DNA of 64,000 bases, from positions 80,258-144,257 of the forward strand of contig DBTQ01000015.1 in NCBI GenBank assembly GCA_002307135.1. The letters run 5' to 3'. The notes below the pieces were generated by a model. The model did no database searches. It saw nothing but the letters and a program-made list of their open reading frames with translations, and was not told the origin of the DNA. A program made the position numbers and the translations under genes. Of the stretch, positions 26,020 to 35,200 are shown one piece after another (the first letter of the stretch is position 1; each line of letters begins with the position of its first letter). Source of the stretch: Bacteroidetes bacterium UBA1312. Lineage in GTDB: Bacteria > Bacteroidota > Bacteroidia > Chitinophagales > Chitinophagaceae.

Positions 26020-27116
26020 TCCATGTATCCGAATTTAATAACAATTCCCATATCCTGTGCCATATAATACAATTTTTGCCAGTGTTCTAATGAGGGCAGA
26101 CCTATCTCTTTTCTATTTAGGTTTATTTGCGCTTTATCTTTTTCGAAGGAAGTTTCATTCACACCATAGCCTCCATTAAATTTTTCCTTATTAGGGCAGA
26201 GGCTTGCATTTATTTTTTCGTGGCTAATACCATCGGTATGGCATAGACCCCCCAAATTTTGTATAGCATAGAGCACAGCATAATCATTGGGGTGCAGTGA
26301 GCCATTTTTAATACATGCCATGAGCGTTGCCTTTCCTATCTTGGCAATAGCACATGGCTGATGGTAAAGGGCACCCATACCTATATCGCTCGATATGTTT
26401 TCTAATCCTTTGTCTATATCGAATTGCCCTTCTATTACAATATAGCTATTGTGCGGTGGCAGGTTCTTGTAGCGCTCCAGCAGGCTTTTGGGTGAGTCTA
26501 TGCCCAATTCTTTCAATATACCATTGTGTAGGATGCCTATATTGTATTGACCAGGAAAAATACCTTTAGCTTTAATTAATTTAATAGTTCTATTTAAATT
26601 AGTAGTCATCAGGCTATCCATTTTCACTATTCCACCACTATATAGTGTATATGGGGTCATTGTGTTTTTATACAATTGGTCGTTCCATTTTATTTCCAAT
26701 AGCTCTATTAGCACAACTTTATCTATACGTGCCAAATATTTTTTTCGTCCCAATGTATAAATACGCCTTGCTGCTCGAAAGAAACCGGTGTCCGTACTAT
26801 TTTTTTGAAATATAGGGCAGTATTGTAAATGAGTAGGCATTACCCCCATTTGAAAGGCTTTACTTAAATACTCCAATGCCAAAGTCTTTTTTCGCTCAGA
26901 ATAGGCAAACTCGGCAGCGATGATACAATCTCTGGCAAATACAAAATCATAATCTTTAAACACTCCGGAATAAGTATCAAAAGCAGCAGTATAGTTACTG
27001 TCCAATAACTGTTCTTCTGCTTTAATAATTCTTTTGTGATAGTCAAAATAATTGGGTTGGCATGTAGCATTAAAGCAATTTGCCATTATAAAAAACAAGA
27101 AAATAGAATACTTCAT
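26010..27116 (-). CDS. secreted DUF6624-related partner protein of the RiPP cassette
   Basis: 368 residues with a signal peptide (KYSIFLFFIMANCFN, cleavage near residue 20), so it acts outside the cytoplasm. The N-terminal half has TPR-like helical repeats (EEQLLDSNYTAAFDTYSGVF; KKTLALEYLSKAFQMG), also seen in other Bacteroidota cassette partners. The C-terminal half resembles the DUF6624-like protein of cassette 2: KWNDQLYKN, IKAKGIFPG, and INLNRKEIGLPSLEHWQKL at the end. It lies between the precursor and the ligase in one transcription unit. Role unknown; candidates are a periplasmic receptor, a maturation factor or a self-protection protein (inference). Confidence 0.65.
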   Translation of the reverse strand: MKYSIFLFFIMANCFNATCQPNYFDYHKRIIKAEEQLLDSNYTAAFDTYSGVFKDYDFVFARDCIIAAEFAYSERKKTLALEYLSKAFQMGVMPTHLQYCPIFQKNSTDTGFFRAARRIYTLGRKKYLARIDKVVLIELLEIKWNDQLYKNTMTPYTLYSGGIVKMDSLMTTNLNRTIKLIKAKGIFPGQYNIGILHNGILKELGIDSPKSLLERYKNLPPHNSYIVIEGQFDIDKGLENISSDIGMGALYHQPCAIAKIGKATLMACIKNGSLHPNDYAVLYAIQNLGGLCHTDGISHEKINASLCPNKEKFNGGYGVNETSFEKDKAQINLNRKEIGLPSLEHWQKLYYMAQDMGIVIKFGYMEWK

Positions 27117-27166
27117 AACAACACAATTATTTTGATTTTTTCATTTACAAAAACTCGAATTTATTA

Positions 27167-27403
27167 TCAACACTGAGAAAATTTTGTAGGAACCCAGTCA
27201 CCATTATAATAGTAATAAACATCTGTTCCATTCCCTGATGCACGGTCACAATAGCATTGACTTACTGATGCATCAGTTTTATCCTGAAAGCAATGATTGT
27301 CAATTTCAGTATTCATTGCCCCACCATTGATGGCGAACAAATTTTGAATTTCATTTGCTTTGAATGCTTCAAATTTTGAAGACTTTAAGCTTTCTAATTT
27401 CAT
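27167..27403 (-). CDS. gwsA: RiPP precursor peptide with GG leader (grasp-with-spasm)
   Basis: 78 residues from ATG 27403; a longer in-frame start at 27514 would add 37 charged residues in repeat sequence and is less likely. Leader of 28 residues begins MKLESLKSSKFEAFKANEIQ and ends INGG (25-28), the double-glycine site of Bacteroidota natural-product precursors. The 50-residue core holds Cys38, 50, 52 and 78, a YYYY block (63-66) and several possible crosslink donors and acceptors: Thr32/Glu33, Asp35, Asp41-Lys42-Thr43-Asp44, Thr60/Asp61 and Asp69. It is first in the cassette, 50 bases before the partner gene. Stop is TGA followed by TAA. Crosslink positions cannot be assigned from sequence. 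Confidence 0.85.
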   Translation of the reverse strand: MKLESLKSSKFEAFKANEIQNLFAINGGAMNTEIDNHCFQDKTDASVSQCYCDRASGNGTDVYYYYNGDWVPTKFSQC

Positions 27404-27494
27404 AAAATAAAATTTAAACTTCCTTCCTCTCTGTCGCTGTGGTTGGTTGTCAGCGTCGCATTTATGCTCATTGCGAATACGAGTTGCTCCTGTA

Positions 27495-27836
27495 TTATTT
27501 TTTCTTTGGGTCAATTCAGGATATAATGTCCCTCAATTCGTAGCTACAGAATATTTTTATTAAAAGCAGGTAATCCATTTTTAAGTAATCAGATCGCCTT
27601 TTGTAACAAAGCATTTGTGGTACATATCACCGCTACATAACGCAATTTTAAAAAACAATATTATCTATTAAATCACTCAACATCAAAAAAAATATTGTTA
27701 ATTAGTTGATTTTAAATACTTAAAACATATCAATATTATAACCTTACAAAACAGGTATTATATTTTACATGGTGTATTTATTATTTTACAAAATAAGCTG
27801 TAAGTGGATTTTTTCTTTGATTCAAAGATTATTATG
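27495..27836. repeat. 342-bp direct repeat, copy B (upstream of cassette 1)
   Basis: Partner of copy A at 23302-23642. It lies directly upstream of the precursor gene, and ends close to the porin operon promoter on the other strand. Copies A and B bracket cassette 1 in the same orientation, so recombination between them would delete or duplicate a ~4.2-kb unit. Confidence 0.9.
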
Positions 27837-27915
27837 TCACTAAGTTGCAATGTTGATTTTCCCGATTTTATCAATGCTTTTTCCGATAATAAAAATCATC
27901 GGGGGCAGCATAAAA

Positions 27916-27923
27916 TACCTTTG
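27916..27923 (+). promoter_or_regulatory. putative -7 element of the porin operon (TACCTTTG)
   Basis: Exact TAnnTTTG match 26 bases upstream of the ATG at 27949. Its position supports that start over the upstream in-frame ATG at 27850. Confidence 0.6.
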
Positions 27924-27948
27924 CCGCCACATTATTCAACAAATTCTT

Positions 27949-29172
27949 ATGAGGCGTTTACTTTTATCTAGTTTTTTGATTTCATCATTTTTTCAAGCTT
28001 CTGCTCAGTTTAGGACTCCGGCACAGCAACAAATATTAACCAACGAAGATTCCTTGCAGAATGGCATTGCCAAAACAAAAACAATTATTTCGGGGTATGG
28101 CAGTGCTTTTTACCAAAGTAATGCCAATGACAAAACAGCAACGATGGGTCTCGACCGAGCCGTACTTTTTGTGGGTCATCAGTTCAATAAGCGCATTGCA
28201 TTTTTTTCGGAGCTGGAGGTAGAAAATGCAGTGGCCTCAAGTGGTGCAAAGGGTGAGGTGAGTATGGAGCAGGCATTTTTGAAATTTAATCTTAACCAAC
28301 ATCAGTACATCGTCGCCGGTTTATTTATACCGCGTATTGGTATTATCAATGAGAATCACCTGCCGGTAAACTTTAATGGTGTAGAGCGTCCTATAGTAGA
28401 AACGATAATCATACCGGCTACCTGGCGCGAAGTAGGTATAGGATTTTATGGTTCATCCAACCAACTTCCACTGAATTATAGTATCGGGTTGATGAACGGG
28501 CTGAATGGGCAGGATTTTACACATGGTACCGGTTTGCTGGAAGGGCGAGCTGAAGGGAGTATGGCCAATGCGGGTAATTTAGCATTGACAGGTGCATTAC
28601 AATATCATGTCGGGCATTTTAAATTTCAGGTGTCCGGATATATGGGTGGCACGATTGGTCTTCGCAGAAGGGCTGCTGATAGTTTAGCGCTGAATAGCGG
28701 AAGTTTTGGTACACCAATTTATCTTGGTGAAGCTAATATACAATGGGCTGCCGATGGTTTTTCTGCCAAAGCATTGGGCACATTTATTAATTATCCTGAA
28801 GCAGATAAGATCAACCAGGCTTTTGCTTCCAATATTGCACAGAGTATCTATGGAGCTTATGCAGAATTTGCCTACAACTGGCTACACGTCAGAAGCAAAA
28901 AAAGACAGTTTGTAACATTTGCCCGCTACGAATTACTCGACCTCAATGCTACTATACCCGGCAACGGATTGTATGACGGCACTTTAAAACAAAACCATTT
29001 GATTGTAGGAGCCAGTTATTTACCAATACCCAATGTAGTGCTAAAAGCAGATGTACGTTTGCTTAATACCGGCGATCAAAATCCGGCATTACTCATCAAT
29101 CCTTCACCCAATGCGCTACCCTACCAAAAGACCAATACGTTTATCAATTTAGGAATTGGCTATTCATTTTAA
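27949..29172 (+). CDS. porin-like outer-membrane beta-barrel protein
   Basis: 407 residues from ATG 27949, which begins MRRLLLSSFLISSFFQASAQ, a clean signal peptide. The mature part has alternating hydrophobic strands, many aromatic residues and a terminal aromatic (LGIGYSF), as in outer-membrane barrels. SGYGSAFYQSN near the start and ENHLPVNFNGVERPIVETIIIPATWREVGIG are like the phosphate-selective porin/OprP-like proteins of Bacteroidota that accompany imelysin genes. Six bases before the Rieske gene, so co-transcribed. Substrate not determined; the context suggests a metal or its complex. Confidence 0.75.
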   Translation: MRRLLLSSFLISSFFQASAQFRTPAQQQILTNEDSLQNGIAKTKTIISGYGSAFYQSNANDKTATMGLDRAVLFVGHQFNKRIAFFSELEVENAVASSGAKGEVSMEQAFLKFNLNQHQYIVAGLFIPRIGIINENHLPVNFNGVERPIVETIIIPATWREVGIGFYGSSNQLPLNYSIGLMNGLNGQDFTHGTGLLEGRAEGSMANAGNLALTGALQYHVGHFKFQVSGYMGGTIGLRRRAADSLALNSGSFGTPIYLGEANIQWAADGFSAKALGTFINYPEADKINQAFASNIAQSIYGAYAEFAYNWLHVRSKKRQFVTFARYELLDLNATIPGNGLYDGTLKQNHLIVGASYLPIPNVVLKADVRLLNTGDQNPALLINPSPNALPYQKTNTFINLGIGYSF

Positions 29173-29177
29173 AGACT

Positions 29178-29609
29178 ATGGAAAGAAGGGTATTTGTCAA
29201 AAAAGCTTGTGGTATATGTCTTTTGGGTATGGCTGGTATGTTGACTCCCGGTCTAATGAATACAGCCATTGCCAAAGGCAATAAAATATACAAAGTAAAG
29301 CTTACAGAACAGAATGAGGTAATCGTACCTCTTTCTTTGTTTATAGAAAATAAGCTTCAGATAGTGCGTGTAAAGGATTGGGAATATGACATGGCCATAC
29401 AGAAAAAAGAAGATGGCTCTTTTATTGCTTTGCTGCTGCGCTGCACACACATGGATAATCAAATACACCCCAGCAACGAGGGTTATATATGTAGTCTGCA
29501 TGGCAGTACTTTCGACCAAACCGGCAATGTAACTAAAGGTCCGGCAGAGATTGCATTAACACAGTACCACGCTAATATTAAAGAAGACCATTTAATCATC
29601 ACTGCATAA
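29178..29609 (+). CDS. Rieske 2Fe-2S protein, exported
   Basis: 143 residues. N-terminus ERRVFVKKACGICLLGMAG is a twin-arginine-like or lipoprotein-type export signal, so the folded iron-sulfur protein would act outside the cytoplasm. The two cluster-binding motifs are C-x-H in RCTHMDN (Cys89, His91) and C-x2-H in CSLHGSTF (Cys105, His108), with the ending GPAEIALTQY typical of small Rieske proteins. Between porin and imelysin genes; an electron-transfer role in periplasmic iron redox handling is likely but inferred. Confidence 0.85.
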   Translation: MERRVFVKKACGICLLGMAGMLTPGLMNTAIAKGNKIYKVKLTEQNEVIVPLSLFIENKLQIVRVKDWEYDMAIQKKEDGSFIALLLRCTHMDNQIHPSNEGYICSLHGSTFDQTGNVTKGPAEIALTQYHANIKEDHLIITA

Positions 29610-29626
29610 AATAAAAATACAGAACT

Positions 29627-30700
29627 ATGAAATATCGTATCGTAATACTGAGTGGAATTATATTAATGGCAATCGCCTCCTGTAACAAAAAGGATTCGGC
29701 TACTTCTGAAGCAGACTTCAATACAATGAAGACAACTGTGCTTAAAGATTTTACTAATAATATTGCATTGAGCAATTATCAGGCACTTGATGCAGCAGCA
29801 ACATCGTTATACACTTCCATCAATAACTTAAATGCCAATGCTACAGAAGCTAACCTGAGTCAGGCAAAAACTGATTGGCTCAATATGCGCACCGTTTGGG
29901 AGCAAGCAGAAGGTTTTCTGTTTGGACCTGTAGAAGACAATAGCTATGACCCGAATATGGATACCTGGCCAACTGATTTTAATGAAGTGGATTCATTGCT
30001 AGCAAGCTCCAGTGCATTGGAAGTGTCAGATTTACAAAGTGTGCCTTCGGCACTTCGAGGCTACCATCCAATTGAGTATATTATTTTTGGCAATCACGGT
30101 AGTAGAGCAGCTGCAACTATTACCGCCCGTCAAAAAAAATACATGATTAGCTTAGTTACAGATTTGAAAGATATTTGCCATTCACTTTATACAAGCTGGT
30201 CTGCTGCACCTACCAATTACGCCAACGAAATAATCAATGCAGGAAATGGCAGTACTATTTATACAAAGAAGCAGCAAGTATATCTTGCTCTTGTTGGTGG
30301 TATGACTGATATCTGTGATGAAGTAGGTACAGGGAAGATGAAGGATCCTTATGATGCATTCGATTCAACTATTGTGGAGTCTCCTTACTCAGGTAATTCA
30401 CTAATTGATTTCAAAAACAATATTATCGGTTTACAAAACGTGTATATGGGCACTTACGCCGGCGTTCAAGGTCTTGGAATCAAAGATTTGGTTGCTGCTA
30501 AAAATAAATCATTGGACAATAAAATACAGGCCGAGATAGCAGCAGCGGTGAGTTCTTTTGCTAATGTTACAATACCCTATGAAGAAGCTATTTTTAGCCA
30601 GCGTGTACAGGTAGCCAATATAATGAATTCACTAGCCACACTTAACGAAACGTTGGAAAGTGAATTGACGCCATTTATAAAACAATATATTCAAGACTAA
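29627..30700 (+). CDS. imelysin-family lipoprotein
   Basis: 357 residues. Lipoprotein signal with Cys19 (AIASC). Two helical imelysin domains; the family's G-x-H-x-x-E motif is GYHPIEYIIFG (His147, Glu150). Imelysin (peptidase M75-like) proteins are surface or periplasmic proteins linked to iron uptake and not proven peptidases. TWRTV-like 'LNMRTVWEQAEGFLFGPVEDN' region is split here as MRTVWEQAEGFLFGP with DNSYDPNMDTWP, both hallmark segments. 17 bases after the Rieske gene, same operon. Confidence 0.87.
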   Translation: MKYRIVILSGIILMAIASCNKKDSATSEADFNTMKTTVLKDFTNNIALSNYQALDAAATSLYTSINNLNANATEANLSQAKTDWLNMRTVWEQAEGFLFGPVEDNSYDPNMDTWPTDFNEVDSLLASSSALEVSDLQSVPSALRGYHPIEYIIFGNHGSRAAATITARQKKYMISLVTDLKDICHSLYTSWSAAPTNYANEIINAGNGSTIYTKKQQVYLALVGGMTDICDEVGTGKMKDPYDAFDSTIVESPYSGNSLIDFKNNIIGLQNVYMGTYAGVQGLGIKDLVAAKNKSLDNKIQAEIAAAVSSFANVTIPYEEAIFSQRVQVANIMNSLATLNETLESELTPFIKQYIQD

Positions 30701-30823
30701 TTGATTGGCATTATTGGTATTGAATTCCAGAAGCCGAGGATAGCCTCTGCCCATTAACGGAACAGGGTTCGTGACTTTGACTTGTACCCCAAACACAAAT
30801 GATAGTAACATAAAAACAATTGA

Positions 30824-32203
30824 ATGAAAAAATATGCTGCAATAATTTTTATTGTATTAGTGAGTACTTTTTTGAGCATGTGCCACAAAGCAGAACAATT
30901 GAGTGATGAAGAGTATGACGAACGATTGAGTGGTGGAGCTGCAACTGTTTTTGATGAAACTTCAAAAGCTTTGGGACAAAAATTACCAGGACTTAATGAA
31001 CGCGATGCAAGGGCACATAGCTTAGGCGATGCAAGTTTTTCCCAAACGTTTGTAAGTGATCCTGCGCCTCATTTTGGCGGATTAGGACCCATATTCAACA
31101 ATGTGTCTTGTATCTCTTGCCATCACAATGATGGCAAGGGTACTCCAACTACCGGAACGATCACCTCTTCATTACTTATTCGTATAAGCACAGGAGGTAT
31201 TACAGCGCATGGTGGTCCGGAAGGTATGCCGGGGTTTGGAAATCAAATTCAAGATATGGCCATATTTGGTGTTAGCCCTGAAGCGAAAGTATCTATTACT
31301 TATGCCGATAAGGTAGTTAACTATCCTGATGGTAGCAAAACCTCTTTACGTGTACCTACTTATAGCCTTATCAATCCTTATATAGGTATCAGTATGGCAT
31401 ACACACTTTCGCCACGTTTAGCGCCACCCGTTTTTGGATTAGGATTAATTGAAAACATCCCGGATGCAACGATTGTTGGATTTGCAGAAGCGAATAAACA
31501 AAATACAAATGGTATCAAAGGCCATCCAAACTATGTATATAATCCTGACAGGAAAGCAACCGAGGTGGGTCGTTTTGGATTAAAGGCAAATACAAGCACA
31601 CTGTATGTGCAAGTGGCAAGTGCCTATCAACAGGATATGGGTATTACGAGTGTGTTATTTCCAAACGAAAGTTGTTATGGACAAAGCCAATCTTCGGCGG
31701 TATTAAATCCCGGGAAACCCAATTTACCGGATAGTGTATTGAACAATGTTGTGTATTATGTAAAGTCATTGTCTGTACCGGCAAGAAGGGATGTAAGCGA
31801 TGCAATCGTAAAACATGGTCAAGTTTTATTTGCACAAATCAATTGTAGTGGGTGTCATAAACCTACTATGCAAACTGGTGTTGATTTTTCTGCCCCACAA
31901 TTATCACATCAACGCATACATCCTTACACAGATTTACTATTACACAATATGGGCGATGGTTTAGCCGATGGCTATGTAGATTATTTGGCTCAAGGTAATG
32001 AATGGAAAACTCCTGCACTATGGGGTATTGGCTTGTTTGAAAAAACAAATGGTACTGCTTATTATCTACATGACGGTAGGGCTAGAAGTATCGAAGAGGC
32101 TATATTGTGGCATGGAGGCGAAGCTGAAAATGCTAAAAATAGTTTTATGCAATTAAGCATTGGAGATCGAAATGCTTTGATAAAGTTTATTAAGTCGTTA
32201 TAA
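30824..32203 (+). CDS. di-haem oxidoreductase lipoprotein (DUF1111 type)
   Basis: 459 residues. Lipoprotein signal with Cys20 (FLSMC). Two c-type haem sites: CISCHH (Cys96, Cys99, His100) and CSGCHK (Cys341, Cys344, His345). FGGLGPIFNNVSCISCH and ETPALWGIGL-type segment KTPALWGIGLFEK, with YYLHDGRARSIEEAILWHGGEA, are characteristic of the di-haem oxidoreductase/DUF1111 proteins that sit beside imelysins. Probably a periplasmic redox enzyme for iron. It follows imelysin after 123 bases and is closed by a strong terminator. Confidence 0.87.
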   Translation: MKKYAAIIFIVLVSTFLSMCHKAEQLSDEEYDERLSGGAATVFDETSKALGQKLPGLNERDARAHSLGDASFSQTFVSDPAPHFGGLGPIFNNVSCISCHHNDGKGTPTTGTITSSLLIRISTGGITAHGGPEGMPGFGNQIQDMAIFGVSPEAKVSITYADKVVNYPDGSKTSLRVPTYSLINPYIGISMAYTLSPRLAPPVFGLGLIENIPDATIVGFAEANKQNTNGIKGHPNYVYNPDRKATEVGRFGLKANTSTLYVQVASAYQQDMGITSVLFPNESCYGQSQSSAVLNPGKPNLPDSVLNNVVYYVKSLSVPARRDVSDAIVKHGQVLFAQINCSGCHKPTMQTGVDFSAPQLSHQRIHPYTDLLLHNMGDGLADGYVDYLAQGNEWKTPALWGIGLFEKTNGTAYYLHDGRARSIEEAILWHGGEAENAKNSFMQLSIGDRNALIKFIKSL

Positions 32204-32218
32204 GTTTTGTATTCATCT

Positions 32219-32262
32219 ATATTGAAAAGGCGCGACCAAAGTTGGTCGCGCCTTTTCAATAT
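32219..32262. terminator. bidirectional terminator between the iron cluster and the giant T9SS gene
   Basis: Perfect 20-bp stem ATATTGAAAAGGCGCGACCA and its complement, with a 4-base loop (32239-32242). One of the strongest hairpins in the window, placed between converging genes. Confidence 0.93.
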
Positions 32263-32275
32263 ATTTAGTTCCTAT

Positions 32276-35200
32276 TTATCGTTCGGTACTCAGCTTATTT
32301 ATTTTATCCTTTAGCAGTAGATTACCTTCGTCATCTGTAATGGTAAATAAATACATCCCGTCTGCAAAAGGTTCTAAATCTACTTCCTTCACTTGCTCCT
32401 GTTTCCAAATCAAACGTCCAGTAATATCAGTTATCAATACATTGACTACCATTGGAGCTTCTATGAAAACTTTGTTTTTAGTAGGGTTAGGGTAGATTTT
32501 TATGTTGTGTTGATTAAGTTCTGTACTACCAATCGAATTTATAGTTTCAGTATCTACCGTATCTGACACTTCCGAGCAACCATTATCATCAGTTACCTGA
32601 CAATAGTATTTACCCGTAAATGGCATGGTATAGTTTATAGCATTAGCACCTGCAATCGATTTATTATTTCTATACCATTGGTAGGTCAAATAGGTTCTAT
32701 TAAGCCTAAGCACCGGATCGGCACGAATAATTGTAGGACGAAGAATCGGCGGATAAGTAAATGCGCTCGAAGTATTAGTAATGGTTACACAACCCAACGA
32801 ATCCGTGACTCTGACATAATAGTCTCCTGCTTTATTAATAACGAGCTGATCCTTTGATGCTCCTCCTATCAACACACTATCCTTATACCACTCATAGGTA
32901 TAATCATAGCTTGCGGGTTTGCAAAATAATATAATACTCACATTAGGGCAAAAATTAAGTTTAATAGGCGATAAGGTAGGTAAGGCCAGGGTGTCTGCAT
33001 AAACATAAACCGTTGTATCATTTTGACAACCCGAAGCATTTTTTACAACTACTTTGTAATAGCCATTGCTATAAGCGTGATAGGTATCTGTGGTATCGCC
33101 GTATAATAATGTTCCATTTCTGTACCATTGATAATTAGACAAAGTAACGCTTGAAGATGCCTTCAATGTAACACTATCGTCTTTACAATATACCAGCCTT
33201 GATGCTCCGCTTGGTATAATTGATACTGTTGGTTTATTAGAGACGATCACAACTATACTTTCTCGGGGACTTTCGCAATCTATCAACGATGTTTGCGTAA
33301 CATAATATGTTGTTGAACCTACTGTAGCAGTGCTTGGTGTTGGTGCAGTTGTGCTTCCAGTACCTCCGGTGGCGCTTGTGTACCACCTCAATGATATGCC
33401 TGTAGCACTCAACGGAACTGCTGTCGCTCCCAAACAATAACCGACTGGAGAAACAACTGTAGGTTTTGTTGATGACAAATTAACAACTACTGTAAGTGCG
33501 GCTCTTACTCCTTCGCATCCGGCAGTTGAAGTTTGACTAACATAATAAATTGTAGAACCCGGTGTTGTCGTAATCGGAGTTGGAGCGGTACTACTTCCTG
33601 TGCCACCTGTTGCAGTGCTGTACCATTTAAGTGATGAACCTGTTGCCGTAAGTGGTGTTGCTATTGCAAATTGACAGTATGCAATTGGTGTAATTATAGT
33701 TGGTGCTGCAGGTGCGGGATTTACTACAACATCAATTTCTGCTCGTGGGCTTTCACATCCATCTACAGATGTTTGACTTACATAGTAGCCGGTAGTCCCT
33801 GCGGTTGCAGTACTTGGAGTCGGCGCAGTGGTTGTATAAAAACCTGTACTTCCTGTAGCTGTCGGATACCATTTCAAACTACTACCTGTTGCTGTAAGTG
33901 CCGTTGCTGTCGCAAATTGACAATAGGTAACAGGAGTAGTGACGGTCGGAGCCGCCGGAGTGGCATATATATTAACCACAATGCTTGCACGAGAACCTTC
34001 ACATCCCAAAGTTGTTGTTTGACTAACATAGTAAGTTGTTGTTCCTGCGGTAGTCAAACTTGGGGTTGGCGCTGTTGTGCTGGCAGTGCCCCCTGTAGCA
34101 GAAGTGTACCATTTCAATGATGAACCTATTGCGCTTAGTGCCGGTGCAGCGCCTACGCCTTGGCAATAATTTACGGGAGTTGTTACTGTTGGTGCCGTTG
34201 GTAATGCGTTAATCGTAACTGTAATGCTATCTCTTGCACCTTCGCATCCTAAGGTTGATGTTTGGCTTACATAATATTTTGTAGATCCAGCTGTTGTTGT
34301 GCTCGGAATCGGCGCGGTACTACTTCCTGTGCCACCTGTAGCAACGGTGTACCATTTGAGTGAAGTACCTGTTGCTGTTAATGCGGTTGCTGTAGCTCCC
34401 TGACAATAAGATACCGGTGTTGTTATAGATGGTGTTGTGGGTAATGGATTAATGGTAACTATAATGCTGGCACGCGGACCTTCACATGTACCCGAAGATT
34501 GACTTACATAATATGTTGTTGAGCCCGCCACAGAGGTACTCGGTGTTGGTACGGTTGTACTTCCTGTGCCTCCTGTGGCGGTGGTGTACCATAGCAAACT
34601 TGTACCTGTTGCAGAAAGGGCTGTAGCGGTTGCTCCTTGACAGTATGTTACCGGAGTGCTCACTGTTGGTGCTGCGGGTAAAGAATTAATGGTAACTACA
34701 ATACTTGCACGTGAACCTTCACAGCCCAATGCTGTTGTTTGACTGACATAGTAAGTTGTTGTTCCTGCGGTAGCTGTGCTCGGTATTGGAGCTGTTGTAC
34801 TGGCAGTGCCCCCTGTAGCAGAAGTGTACCATTTCAAGGATGATCCTGTTGCACTTAATGCAGCAGCTGTAGCTCCCAAACAGTAACTGACCGGAGTAGT
34901 AACTGTTGGTAATGTCGGCAATGGATTAATGGTAACCGTAATGCTATCTTTTGTTCCTTCACATCCAGCAGAAGAGACTCTACAAACATAATATTTTGTT
35001 GTGCCCGCAGATGTTGTACTTGGCGTAGGTGCAGTAGTGCTATAAGTTCCAGTAATAGAACCTGTATACCAATGCAAACTTGTTCCTGATGCAACTAATG
35101 GAGTTGCAATATCAGCTTGACAATAGACAACAGGTGTAGTTACAGTCGGTACGCCAAGCAAAGTGTCAATATTGACTAAAATAGCAGCTCTTGGACCCTC

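Noticed and set aside
27404..27514. Longer N-terminus of the precursor (start at 27514)
   Set aside because: The extra 37 residues come from repeat-associated, Arg/Lys-rich sequence, and MKLESLKSSKF at 27403 fits a precursor leader start.
30701..30823. tRNA or riboswitch in the gap before the di-haem oxidoreductase gene
   Set aside because: A GAGG/CCTC mini-hairpin is present but no cloverleaf or known aptamer core can be folded.
33671..34120. Plus-strand Cys-rich ORF of 149 codons
   Set aside because: It is antisense to the tandem modules of the giant T9SS gene; its Cys pattern follows from the repeated codons there.
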